In this document: positions 16,726 through 24,638 of the stretch, one piece after another
Numbering within the stretch: the first letter of the stretch is position 1
Layout of the letters: each line of letters begins with the position of its first letter
NCBI RefSeq assembly: GCF_900115595.1
Contig: NZ_FOXA01000027.1
Span: 1-37,140, forward strand
Direction of reading: 5' to 3'
Origin: Tranquillimonas alkanivorans
GTDB taxonomy: Bacteria; Pseudomonadota; Alphaproteobacteria; Rhodobacterales; Rhodobacteraceae
Length of the DNA: 37,140 nucleotides
Notes under the pieces: generated by a model
Seen by the model: only the letters and a program-made list of their open reading frames with translations
Database searches by the model: none
Told to the model about the DNA's origin: nothing
Program-made: the position numbers and the translations under genes

Positions 16726-17888
16726 TCTGGATGTTCTTCGGCCTCATGGGGCTCCTTTCGGCCATCCTGATGGCGTTCCTGCCGCTCAGGGCCGCGAGGG
16801 CGGACACTGCTCCCGCTGCTGACGGGGTCGGCGTGTTTGTCGATCAGCTCGACGAGGTCGAACGTGATCTCGAGCGAGGGCTGATCTCGGAGGACGAGGC
16901 ACGCTCGGCCACTGCGGAGATCAAGCGGCGACTCCTCGCCGCCTCGCGCCGGGACACCGGCCACCGCGCCCCCTCCGGGGGCCGCAGTGCCATCTTCGTG
17001 GCGGCGCTCCTCGTCCCCCTCGCCGCTGCCGGCTATTATACTCTCATGGGTGCTCCCGGCGTGGCGAGTGCAGCCTTCGCCGAACGCGGCGCGGAACGCG
17101 CACAGGCGGAACAGATCGCGGACCTGAGTGAACGGCTGCGGGAGAGGCTTGAAAGCGCGCCGGACGGCGGCCCGAGCGAAGGGTGGATGCTGCTTGGGCA
17201 GACATACCTTCGCATGGGCCGGTTCGACGGAGCGGCTCGCGCCTTCGCCACCGTTGCCGAGCGCGACGGCGAGGCCACCTCGGCCACCTTCTCGCTTCTC
17301 GCCGAAGCGCTCATTGCCGCCGAGAGCGGCATCGTCACCCCACGGGCGGAGCGAGCGCTCGAACGCGCGCTCACGCTCGACCCCAGCAACCCCGCCGCAA
17401 GCTTCTACAGGGCGATCGCGCTCGAGCAGGCTGGCAAGCTCGCCGAGGCGCACGAAACGCTGGTTGCGCGGCTGGAGGCCGCGGAGGGGCCCGCGCCGTG
17501 GATGCAGTCCTTCATCGCGCAGGCCAACCGCATCGGAGAGGCGCTGGACCGCGAGCCACTGACGATGGCCGACTTCGCCCCGATGCTCGTGACGCAACCG
17601 CGGGGCCCAAGCGCGGCCGACGTTGCTGCCGCACAGGAAATGAGTGAAGAGGACCGCAGCGCCTTTATCCGGTCGATGGTGGACAGGCTGGCGGCGCGGT
17701 TGGAACAGCAGCCCGAGGATCTCGACGGATGGCTGCGGCTGGGCAACGCCTACCGGGTGCTCGGCGAAACCGATGCCGCGCGCGACGCGTATCTGCGTGC
17801 CAAGCCGCTCCTGAACAATGTGCCGGAAGCCGATCCGCGTCGTGGCGCCGTACAAGACGCCCTGGCGGCGCTCGATGACCGCGAGTGA
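16722..17888 (+). CDS. ccmI: Cytochrome c maturation apocytochrome chaperone CcmI
   Basis: 388 residues. N-terminal membrane helix (2-20), cytoplasmic leucine/acidic segment, second helix (about 88-105, IFVAALLVPLAAAGYYTLM), then a periplasmic TPR region with SEGWMLLGQTYLRMGRFDGA and LDGWLRLGNAYRVLGETDAARDA. This is the CcmI layout; it brings apocytochrome c to CcmF/H. The start is taken as TTG 16722, which overlaps the ccmH stop (TTGA) and has GGGAG 8 bases before it; ATG 16731 is the alternative. Last gene of the two-component/ccm operon. Confidence 0.9.
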   Translation: MIWMFFGLMGLLSAILMAFLPLRAARADTAPAADGVGVFVDQLDEVERDLERGLISEDEARSATAEIKRRLLAASRRDTGHRAPSGGRSAIFVAALLVPLAAAGYYTLMGAPGVASAAFAERGAERAQAEQIADLSERLRERLESAPDGGPSEGWMLLGQTYLRMGRFDGAARAFATVAERDGEATSATFSLLAEALIAAESGIVTPRAERALERALTLDPSNPAASFYRAIALEQAGKLAEAHETLVARLEAAEGPAPWMQSFIAQANRIGEALDREPLTMADFAPMLVTQPRGPSAADVAAAQEMSEEDRSAFIRSMVDRLAARLEQQPEDLDGWLRLGNAYRVLGETDAARDAYLRAKPLLNNVPEADPRRGAVQDALAALDDRE

Positions 17889-18209
17889 CTGCGAGATTGC
17901 GCTCCGCAGGGCGCGAGCTGGCGGCAGCTATGCGGGTAAGGACGACCTTTACGGCACTGCAGACGGCTGCCGGTAGGCGCACCGGCCCGTGCGCTACATT
18001 CCGGCGTTACGCCGGCCGGCAACTCTTCGGCGCCCGCATGGGCGACGTTGTGAGGCAGGCACCTTCCGGCTGTTCGACACGCCGGCATACTTCATGGACC
18101 TAATGGCGAGGCTATAGGCCGCTTTCCGCCGGCGGTGAGGCGCAGCCGGACCTTCCCGTTGCGAAGGCCGATTGACAGGCCGCGCGACCGGCACCAATAC
18201 CATTTTAAG
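17889..18209. other. Gene-free stretch with a degenerate CueR-like box
   Basis: About 320 bases between ccmI and the copper cassette. ACCTTCCCGTTGCGAAGG (18150-18167) looks like the CueR/HmrR copper operator (ACCTTCC-N7-GGAAGGT) with two bases missing from the centre. A possible TTGACA lies at 18172-18177. One frame ends with FRLFDTPAYFMDLMARL just before 18117, perhaps a gene remnant. No intact gene is seen. Confidence 0.4.
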
Positions 18210-18590
18210 ATGAGACTATTGCACCCCCTCCTCGGGCGGTTCTGCGCCATAATCCTTCTGGTCCTGTCAGGACCGGTGGGCGCGCAGGCCGTCGTGCAGG
18301 GGGTGGGCCACGGCACGCATTGCGAGGAGCCTGCGGTCGCCTTGCAAGCCGTAGCCGCGCATGCCTCGGCCCAGTCTGTCTCGCGTGACGGCGGGCACGA
18401 TCATGGCGCGCATGCACCCCATGACGGTGCGCAGGGGTCTTGCGCCTTCCATCAATGCGCAGGTCCGGTGTATCCTGATCCGGTCCTTGACACTGCCCGG
18501 CGTCTGGTGCGCGCGGATTCCGAATGCTCGGCCGAGGCCGTCCATGCTGCGTTCGAGCCCGACGCACTGCAAAGGCCACCCAAGGCCTGA
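18210..18590 (+). CDS. Small secreted His-rich protein
   Basis: 126 residues from ATG 18210. Hydrophobic signal/anchor (about 10-26, ending VGAQA). The mature part has many His: VGHGTHCEE, then RDGGHDHGAHAPHDGAQG, then CAFHQC and a tail EPDALQRPPKA. It shares a Cys pair with four or five residues between, and a proline-rich RPP end, with the small proteins at 7432 and 23940. No family name is certain. Leading position in the copper cassette suggests a copper-binding periplasmic protein (inference). Confidence 0.65.
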   Translation: MRLLHPLLGRFCAIILLVLSGPVGAQAVVQGVGHGTHCEEPAVALQAVAAHASAQSVSRDGGHDHGAHAPHDGAQGSCAFHQCAGPVYPDPVLDTARRLVRADSECSAEAVHAAFEPDALQRPPKA

Positions 18591-18676
18591 CCCCGCCTCG
18601 CCCGGCGCTCCCGCCGGGACGGGCGACTGGCACGCATCCGCGTGTGCCACAGGCTCACCTTGGACAGGACAAATCT

Positions 18677-18898
18677 ATGACCATTCGATATGCGGCCCTT
18701 GCGCCGCTGGCTTTGGCCGGCTGTGCGGCCGCCGCGCCCTTGCCACCGGCCGCCCCTCTGGCGCCAGCGGCCAGCGTCGCGCCTCTCGTCACGGCGCCGA
18801 CGGTGCCCGCCTTGCGCGACACGCCCGCCGACCTCACCCAGCCGGGCGACTGGCGCGGCCTCAACGACCGTCAGTCACCCGCGGGAGCGAACCGATGA
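18677..18898 (+). CDS. Small lipoprotein
   Basis: 73 residues. Lipobox LALAGCAA near residue 15-16 marks it as an outer-membrane or periplasmic lipoprotein; the rest is Ala/Pro-rich, ending DLTQPGDWRGLNDRQSPAGANR. Its stop overlaps the ATG of the TolC-like gene (ATGA), so the two are surely co-expressed. Family not recognised. It could be an accessory of the TolC-like channel. Confidence 0.6.
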   Translation: MTIRYAALAPLALAGCAAAAPLPPAAPLAPAASVAPLVTAPTVPALRDTPADLTQPGDWRGLNDRQSPAGANR

Positions 18899-20361
18899 AC
18901 GCGCGTCTCAGGGTCACCGCAGGCCTCGCCGTCGCGGCCGTTCTGGGCGGCTGCGCCGCGCCGGCGGGCTTTGGCCCCGCGATGGAGCGCGCTGGCTTCG
19001 CGAGCGTCGCCAGCACCTCCCGCAGCGCCACGGGTGCGAATGCCGTCTGGCTTCAAACCCCGGCCGAGATCGCCGCCAATTCCGAGCAGGTGGCCGCCAT
19101 CGTGCGCGGCAAGACCATCTCAGCCGATACCGCCGTTCAGGTCGCACTCCTGAACAACCGAGCGCTTCAGGCAGCCTATGCCGATTTGGGCATCTCGGCC
19201 GCCGAGGCATGGCAGGCGGCGCTCTTGCCCAACCCGGTGCTGCATCTGGGCGTGCTGGGCATCGGTTCGCCCTCGCTCAACGGCTACCGCGTCATCGAGG
19301 GCGGCGTGGCTGCCAGCGTGATCGGCTTGACGACGCGCAAGCAGCGGAGCCGAATTGCCGAGCTGCGCTTCCGGCAGGCGCAACTCGCCGCCTCCGCCGA
19401 TACATTGCGCGTGGCCGCGGAGGCTCGCCGGGCCTGGATCGAAGCCGTCGCCGCTTTCGAGCAATCCGCGCTTTTGGGCCAGGCGCAGGAGATGGCGGCA
19501 GCCGGCGCGGAGTTGGCGCAGCAGCTCGGGGCTACCGGTGCACTTAATCGTGCGGGGCAGGCTCGCGAACTCGCTCTTGCCGCCGAACTGGAGGCGCAGA
19601 GGGCCCGGGCGCGGCTGGACGCCCAACTGGCCAAGGAGCGGCTGACTCGGGCGATGGGCCTTTTCGGTGCGGACCTGCGCTACTTCGTGCCCGACGCGCT
19701 GCCGCCATTGCCGCATCTCTCGGCGCGCGAAAACCTTGAGGCCGAGGCGTTGGCTGCGCGCGTGGACCTCGCCGCCGCCGCACTGGAGTTGGAAGCGGTG
19801 GCGCAGGAGTACCGTCTGGCCGACCGAACGCGCGTACTGTCGGACATCGACCTCGCCCTCGGTGTGGAGGTCGAGCGCGAGGAGGAGGACGGTGCCGTTG
19901 AGAGCGCTGAGACCGTCGGATTGGATGCCGAGATCGCGCTGGAAATCCCCGTCTTCGACAATGGCGCTGCGCGGCTGCGCCAGGGCGAGGCGGCTTATAT
20001 GCGCGCCGCGCATCTGCTGGCGCTCAAGGCAGTGGAGGTGCGCTCCGAGGCGCGCGAGGCGCATGTCGCCCTGGTCGGGGCGCATCGCATCGCCCAGCAG
20101 TGGGAGGAGCGCGTCTTGCCTCTGCGCCGCACGATCGAGGAGGAGGCGCTGCTCAGCTACAACGGCATGATCACCTCGACCTTCGATTTGCTGGCTGACA
20201 CCCGCGGCCGGCTGGACGCCAGCCTCGCGGCCGCGGCCGCGCGAGCGGACTACTGGATGGCGGAGGCCAACGTGACGGCCGCACTTTACGGTGGCGGGGC
20301 GGTAGCGCCCGCCGGCGGGGGCGGAGAGGGTCCGGCCGCGGCGGCCGAGCCCGGACATTGA
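18895..20361 (+). CDS. TolC/OprM-family outer-membrane lipoprotein
   Basis: 488 residues with lipobox LGGCAAP (about Cys20). The body has the two-repeat helical layout of outer-membrane efflux proteins: VQVALLNNRALQAAYADLGI and WQAALLPNPVLHLGVLG in the first half, then VDLAAAALELEAVAQEYRLAD and EIALEIPVFDNGAARLRQGEA in the second. The last part is Gly/Ala/Pro-rich. No RND pump or adaptor is encoded beside it; instead a multicopper oxidase follows 5 bases after its stop. The same pairing is known in copper-resistance clusters, where the channel's exact job is unclear. Confidence 0.88.
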   Translation: MNARLRVTAGLAVAAVLGGCAAPAGFGPAMERAGFASVASTSRSATGANAVWLQTPAEIAANSEQVAAIVRGKTISADTAVQVALLNNRALQAAYADLGISAAEAWQAALLPNPVLHLGVLGIGSPSLNGYRVIEGGVAASVIGLTTRKQRSRIAELRFRQAQLAASADTLRVAAEARRAWIEAVAAFEQSALLGQAQEMAAAGAELAQQLGATGALNRAGQARELALAAELEAQRARARLDAQLAKERLTRAMGLFGADLRYFVPDALPPLPHLSARENLEAEALAARVDLAAAALELEAVAQEYRLADRTRVLSDIDLALGVEVEREEEDGAVESAETVGLDAEIALEIPVFDNGAARLRQGEAAYMRAAHLLALKAVEVRSEAREAHVALVGAHRIAQQWEERVLPLRRTIEEEALLSYNGMITSTFDLLADTRGRLDASLAAAAARADYWMAEANVTAALYGGGAVAPAGGGGEGPAAAAEPGH

Positions 20362-20366
20362 GGAAC

Positions 20367-21719
20367 ATGGAGATGATGCACAAGTTCAGCCGCCGGAATT
20401 TTCTCGCCGCCGGTGCCACCCTGGTCGCCGCCGAGGCGGTGGCCCAAACCTCGCAGGGCGCGGTTCCCGAAGCGCCTGCCACCGGTGCGGCCGTTCCGCC
20501 GCCCCCCTCGCAGGGTCGGCCTTACAATCCGGTCGTCACGCTGAACGGCTGGTCTCTGCCGTTCCGCATGAAGGACGGCGTCAAGGAATTCCACCTCGTC
20601 GCCGAACCCGTCGAGCGCGAGATGGCCGACGGCATGGCTGCGCGTCTGTGGGGCTACAACGGCACGTCCACCGGACCGACCATCGAGGCGGTGGAAGGCG
20701 ACCGGGTACGCATCTTCGTCACCAACCGCCTGCCCGAGCACACATCCGTGCACTGGCACGGCCTGATCCTGCCCTCGGGCATGGACGGGGTGGGCGGCCT
20801 CAGCCACAAGGGCATTCCTTCGGGCAAGACCTTTGCCTACGAGTTCGACCTCGTGAAATCTGGCACCTTCATGTACCACCCACACGCCGACGAGATGGTG
20901 CAGATGGCGATGGGCATGATGGGCCTGTTCATCGTGCATCCCCGGGATCCGGCCTTCATGCCAGTGGACCGCGACTTCGCATTCCTGCTGGCCGCCTACG
21001 ACATCGACCCCGGCAGCCACGTTCCCCGCGTCATGGAAATGACGGACTTCAACCTCTGGACGTGGAACAGCCGGATTTTTCCTGACATCGACCCGCTCGT
21101 CGTGGCGAAAGGCGACCGCGTACGGGTGCGGGTCGGCAACCTGACGATGACCAACCACCCGATCCACATGCACGGCTACGACTTCAAGGTGACCTGCACC
21201 GACGGCGGCTGGGTGCCGCCCGAAGCCGCTTGGCCCGAAGTGTCCATCGACATTCCCGTGGGCGCGATGCGCGCCTACGAGTTCGACGCCGTGCACGAGG
21301 GCGACTGGGCGATCCACTGCCACAAGTCGCACCATACCATGAATGCGATGGGCCACGACATTCCCACGTTCATTGGTGCCAGCAAGGACCGGCTGTCGCA
21401 GATGATCCGCCGCCAGCAGCCCGAATACATGCCCATGGGCACCGCAGGCATGGCCGACATGGGTGAGATGAGCATGGAGTTGCCCTCCAATACCGTGCCG
21501 ATGATGGCCGGATGGGGGCCGCACGGCCCGCTGGAGATGGGCGGCATGTTCTCCGTGGTGAAGGTGCGCGAGGGAATTGCGCCCGACGACTACGCCGACC
21601 CCGGATGGTACGAGAATCCGCCGGGAACCGAGGCCCTGGAATGGACGGGCGACCTGCCCGACCCGGTCCGGCAGATCAGCGCCCGGACCGTTCTGACGCC
21701 ACGCCCGCAAGGGTCGTGA
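20367..21719 (+). CDS. Multicopper oxidase, Tat-exported (CopA/CueO-like)
   Basis: 450 residues; probably oxidises Cu(I) to the less harmful Cu(II) in the periplasm. Tat signal SRRNFLAAG at 8-16. All four copper boxes are present: HWHG (129-132), HPH (171-173), HPIHMHG (264-270) and HCHKSHHTMNAM (317-328) with the type 1 Cys318 and Met328. It is shorter than CopA and lacks a long Met-rich domain, though the C-terminal part has MPMGTAGMADMGEMSMEL. Start taken as ATG 20367 after GAGG; ATG 20373 or 20376 are possible. Follows the TolC-like gene by 5 bases. Confidence 0.92.
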   Translation: MEMMHKFSRRNFLAAGATLVAAEAVAQTSQGAVPEAPATGAAVPPPPSQGRPYNPVVTLNGWSLPFRMKDGVKEFHLVAEPVEREMADGMAARLWGYNGTSTGPTIEAVEGDRVRIFVTNRLPEHTSVHWHGLILPSGMDGVGGLSHKGIPSGKTFAYEFDLVKSGTFMYHPHADEMVQMAMGMMGLFIVHPRDPAFMPVDRDFAFLLAAYDIDPGSHVPRVMEMTDFNLWTWNSRIFPDIDPLVVAKGDRVRVRVGNLTMTNHPIHMHGYDFKVTCTDGGWVPPEAAWPEVSIDIPVGAMRAYEFDAVHEGDWAIHCHKSHHTMNAMGHDIPTFIGASKDRLSQMIRRQQPEYMPMGTAGMADMGEMSMELPSNTVPMMAGWGPHGPLEMGGMFSVVKVREGIAPDDYADPGWYENPPGTEALEWTGDLPDPVRQISARTVLTPRPQGS

Positions 21720-21747
21720 GGCGTGAACCAAAATAGGAAACAGCAAA

Positions 21748-22224
21748 ATGAGCAGGAAACTGATCGGCGCCGCGGCGCTGAGCCTTATAACGGGGGCCGC
21801 GGTGGCCAGCGGCACCCACACGGCCCCCCATCACGAAGAGATGGCCGCCGGCCGTCCCGGCGAAGCTGCGGAAGCGACGCGGGTGGTTGAGATGACCATG
21901 CGCGAGCTCGACAACGGCGAGATGGTATTCGAGCCGAGCGAGCTGTTTTTCGCGGAAGGCGAGACGGTACGCTTCGTCGTCAGCAATGAGGGGCTGGCCG
22001 AGCACGAATTCGTGCTGGATAGCCACGCGAAGAACGGAGAGCACATGGAGCTAATGGCGCGCTTCCCCGAGATGGAGCACGACGACCCGAACTCCGTGCG
22101 CCTGGAGCCGGGCGAGACCGGCGAGATCATCTGGACTTTCTCGAAGGCTGGCGGCTTCGAGTTCGCCTGCCTGCTGCCCGGCCATTACGAGTCCGGCATG
22201 CAAGGCCCCATTCTCGTCAACTGA
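21748..22224 (+). CDS. Cupredoxin (blue copper protein, CopI-like)
   Basis: 158 residues with signal peptide to about 21. Type 1 copper ligands are clear: His86 (AEHEF), Cys141, His146 and Met151 in CLLPGHYESGM. The N-terminal mature part has extra His (THTAPHHEE). The protein resembles the CopI-type copper-resistance cupredoxins of photosynthetic bacteria more than azurin. AGGAA before the ATG. It lies between the multicopper oxidase and a CusF-like gene, and may accept or deliver copper or electrons for the oxidase. Confidence 0.9.
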   Translation: MSRKLIGAAALSLITGAAVASGTHTAPHHEEMAAGRPGEAAEATRVVEMTMRELDNGEMVFEPSELFFAEGETVRFVVSNEGLAEHEFVLDSHAKNGEHMELMARFPEMEHDDPNSVRLEPGETGEIIWTFSKAGGFEFACLLPGHYESGMQGPILVN

Positions 22225-22240
22225 ACTCTCGGAGAAACTC

Positions 22241-22519
22241 ATGAAACGACTGATCCCTCTCTTTGCCGCGCTCAGCCTCTCGGTCGCGCCCGCCTTCGCC
22301 GACGCGCATTTTGTAAAAGGCAAGGTGAAGAAGCTCGATGCGGAGGGCGGCAAAGTCACGCTGATCCACGAGGAGCTTACGAGCCTCGACATGCCGGCGA
22401 TGACCATGGTCTTCGTGTTGGCCGATCCGGCCATGGCCGGAATGCTGTCCGAGGGCGCCGAGCTCGAGTTCGCCGCCGATCGCGTGAACGGAAAGCTCAC
22501 GGTCACCGAGCTACGCTGA
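22241..22519 (+). CDS. CusF-like periplasmic copper-binding protein
   Basis: 92 residues, signal peptide ending AFADA (20-22), then a small OB-fold-like domain. The metal site of E. coli CusF (His36, Trp44, Met47, Met49) aligns with His43, Met51, Met54 and Met56 (DMPAMTM) with the same spacing, so the capping Trp is replaced by Met. It probably binds Cu(I) or Ag(I). In CusCFBA it hands copper to an RND pump, which is absent here. GGAG precedes the ATG. Last gene of the cassette. Confidence 0.88.
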   Translation: MKRLIPLFAALSLSVAPAFADAHFVKGKVKKLDAEGGKVTLIHEELTSLDMPAMTMVFVLADPAMAGMLSEGAELEFAADRVNGKLTVTELR

Positions 22520-22526
22520 ACGGCCG

Positions 22527-22552
22527 CCGCGCCGCCCCACGGGGCGGCGCGG
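22527..22552. terminator. Terminator after the copper cassette
   Basis: CCGCGCCGCCCC and its exact complement, separated by AC, make a 12-bp all-GC stem 8 bases after the CusF-like stop. It closes the plus-strand unit and may also serve the minus-strand propeller gene that ends at 22727. Confidence 0.7.
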
Positions 22553-22726
22553 TGTATCGAAATCTGAACCCGTACGGCGCTGGAGCATGTGCTCTCCGGG
22601 GGCGCGGCACGCCCGCGGCCCGCGACAGCGGAGCCGAACGTGTCCGGCTGCGGGCAGCGTGATCGCCGTGCGTATTCACCTTCCCGTTGCATGTCATGCG
22701 CGGACGGCCCGGCTCGCTCGAAGCGC

Positions 22727-23791
22727 TTACGGGAGCGCAACCATCTGGTGGCCTTCGCCTTGGACCGCAAAGTCGCTCGTGGGCTTCAGCGTCGCCGCGT
22801 CGACCACCCAGACCTTGGGCTCCGCCCGCGACGACACGAACAGCACACCGGTGCCCGGCACCGGCGTCAAGTGATAGGGTTCGGGGCCCAGCGGTGCGGC
22901 GGTCGTCGTGCCGTCGGACAGATCGATCGAGACGAGCTTGTCCTCTCCCCGCCCTGCCACGACCAGTCGTCCGCCGTCGGCGGTCAGGCCCAGCCCGTGG
23001 ATCTCGCCGCCGATATCGAAGCTACGTTCGGTCTCGCCGCTGTCGAGCGACAGCTCCAGCACCCGGCCCGCCTCGGCATCGGCCACGTAAAGCGCGTTTG
23101 CGGACGGATCGAGGACAATGTGCTCGGGGGTTTCACCGGCGACCAAGTTGCGCCGGACGATCCCGCGGGTCAGATCCACCTCGCTTACCGTGCCGTTGCC
23201 CGTGTTCGAGACGTAGACCGTTTCGGGATCTCTGCCGAATACGGCGTAGTTGGGCATCGCGCCGGTTGGCACGAAGGCGACGGTTTCGTTGTCGTGCAGG
23301 TCGACGACCGAAATCCCGTCGCCCGCCGGGTGCGTCGCCACGGCGAAGCGGCCGTCGGGCGAGACGGCTGTGTGGTGCACAGCACCGGGCACCTCGATGC
23401 GGCGCAGGATCTCGCCCGTTTCGACGTCGATCACGCTGAGCATGCTCAGCGCTGCATTGGCTGGTCCCTTTCGGCCCTCCGGCTTGGCGTGGTGGACGGC
23501 GTGATCGTCGGCCGAGACACCGGCGGGACGGTCTGCGGCCATCGCGTCGGCGCGGTCGACCTCGGCGAAACTGCCCGCGACCAGCACCGGCACGCCGGAG
23601 GCACCGCCCAGGCCGTGCACGGCCTCGACGCCCTCGATGCGGTTGAGCGTCCGGCCGGTTGCGCCGTCCACGACGAGAACAGAATTGCCGCTGCCCTCGG
23701 GGACATAGACGGTCTGCGCCACGCCTGCGCCGGCGGTCAGCGCGGCAAAGGATGCGGAAGCGAGGAAGGTTGCGAGTGTCTTAATAACCAT
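22727..23791 (-). CDS. YncE-like beta-propeller protein, secreted
   Basis: 354 residues, signal peptide to about 25 (GAGVAQT). Repeated blades of the YVTN/lactonase-like type: VYVPEGSGNSVLVVDGATG, TVYVSNTGNGTVSEVDLTRG, ALYVADAEAGRVLELSLDSG, GVLFVSSRAEPKVWVVDAAT. A His-rich insert (SADDHAVHHAKPEGRKGP, about 92-109) interrupts an early blade. Proteins of this type accompany copper and cytochrome genes in many bacteria; the function is not settled. Transcribed toward the copper cassette, away from the small gene at 23940-24290, with which it may share a message (148-bp gap). Confidence 0.8.
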   Translation of the reverse strand: MVIKTLATFLASASFAALTAGAGVAQTVYVPEGSGNSVLVVDGATGRTLNRIEGVEAVHGLGGASGVPVLVAGSFAEVDRADAMAADRPAGVSADDHAVHHAKPEGRKGPANAALSMLSVIDVETGEILRRIEVPGAVHHTAVSPDGRFAVATHPAGDGISVVDLHDNETVAFVPTGAMPNYAVFGRDPETVYVSNTGNGTVSEVDLTRGIVRRNLVAGETPEHIVLDPSANALYVADAEAGRVLELSLDSGETERSFDIGGEIHGLGLTADGGRLVVAGRGEDKLVSIDLSDGTTTAAPLGPEPYHLTPVPGTGVLFVSSRAEPKVWVVDAATLKPTSDFAVQGEGHQMVALP

Positions 23792-23939
23792 GGGCTGTGT
23801 CCTTCGCGCCCCCGATCGCGCCCGCGGCCGCCACGAAAATGACAGGACGCGCAGACCGCCGGAGGCCGATGTTGGGTCAGAGAGATTGGCGTCCGGGCGG
23901 GCGCCGGGTGCGGCACGACAGCAAGGCCTGTCACGCGGG

Positions 23940-24290
23940 TCAGGCCTGCGGCGGAGGCCGAAAGAGGTCGCCCAGATGATCCGACGCCGCTATCTCACGC
24001 GCCGGCATCGGGGATGCGCCGGCGAGGCCTGCCCCTGACATCGGCAGCGCCGCGGGGATGACGGCGGCATGGCAACCGACATTGTCCTGGCAATGGCTGA
24101 CGGCCGCAGCGGCCAACACGCCCTGCAGCGGCGCCGCTTGGACCTGCAACGCCTCGTGCGTGGGGTAGTACGGCGGGTGTTCGGGAATTGGCAGGTCCAG
24201 CAGCGTACCGAAGGTAAAGGTTACCGCCACCAGGATCACGACGATCCCGGATACGTTGAACTTCGCTGTCCTCTGCATGAATTGGCGCAC
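23940..24290 (-). CDS. Small secreted Cys/His protein
   Basis: 116 residues from GTG 24290, chosen because AAGGAGG lies 6 bases before it. Single N-terminal hydrophobic segment (about 13-29, VSGIVVILVAVTFTFGTLL), then HPPYYPTHEALQVQAAPLQG, a Cx5C pair in HCQDNVGCHAAVIP and a tail SDHLGDLFRPPPQA. Same build as the proteins at 7432 and 18210. Unknown function; likely periplasmic and anchored. An FNR-type palindrome lies 52 bases upstream of its start. Confidence 0.65.
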   Translation of the reverse strand: MRQFMQRTAKFNVSGIVVILVAVTFTFGTLLDLPIPEHPPYYPTHEALQVQAAPLQGVLAAAAVSHCQDNVGCHAAVIPAALPMSGAGLAGASPMPAREIAASDHLGDLFRPPPQA

Positions 24291-24341
24291 CGGCACCTCC
24301 TTTTCTGCCCGCAGCCATAGCTCGCCGCTGCTGCCCAGGCC

Positions 24342-24355
24342 TTGACGCAAGTCAA
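24342..24355 (-). promoter_or_regulatory. FNR/Dnr-type box
   Basis: TTGACGCAAGTCAA is a perfect 14-bp dyad of the CRP/FNR type (TTGAC-N4-GTCAA). It begins 52 bases upstream of the GTG at 24290, the same distance as a second box from its gene at 35505. Control by an FnrL, Dnr or NnrR regulator is inferred. Confidence 0.55.
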
Positions 24356-24638
24356 ACGAGTGCTGGCCGCAATGACTCCCGACGGCTCGTCTCCTTGGCG
24401 CGGCCCCCGTTGAATGCCCTCCAGCGAGTAGGCTCGCCGCGGGGCCATTTGAGCCCCGGCATCACTCACTTCAGGCAGTCGCATAACCGGGGTGCTCACG
24501 GGAGCAGCTATCGCGTGGCGGGCGGGCTTCTGGGCGGCGACCTGAGCCGGCACGCCGCGACCCTGCACTGCGTGGTAATGGTCACCCAAAGCTCTGCGCC
24601 GCACCGCGTGCCTTCGATCATTAACCCGTTTCGCTGCC
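24356..24638. other. Stretch without a recognised gene
   Basis: I see no convincing coding frame here. It lies between the FNR-type box and a transporter remnant and may be decayed coding sequence of the same remnant. Confidence 0.35.

Noticed and set aside
22589-23842. 417-codon plus-strand frame opposite the propeller gene
   Set aside because: Antisense frame; the minus strand encodes a regular beta-propeller with a signal peptide.
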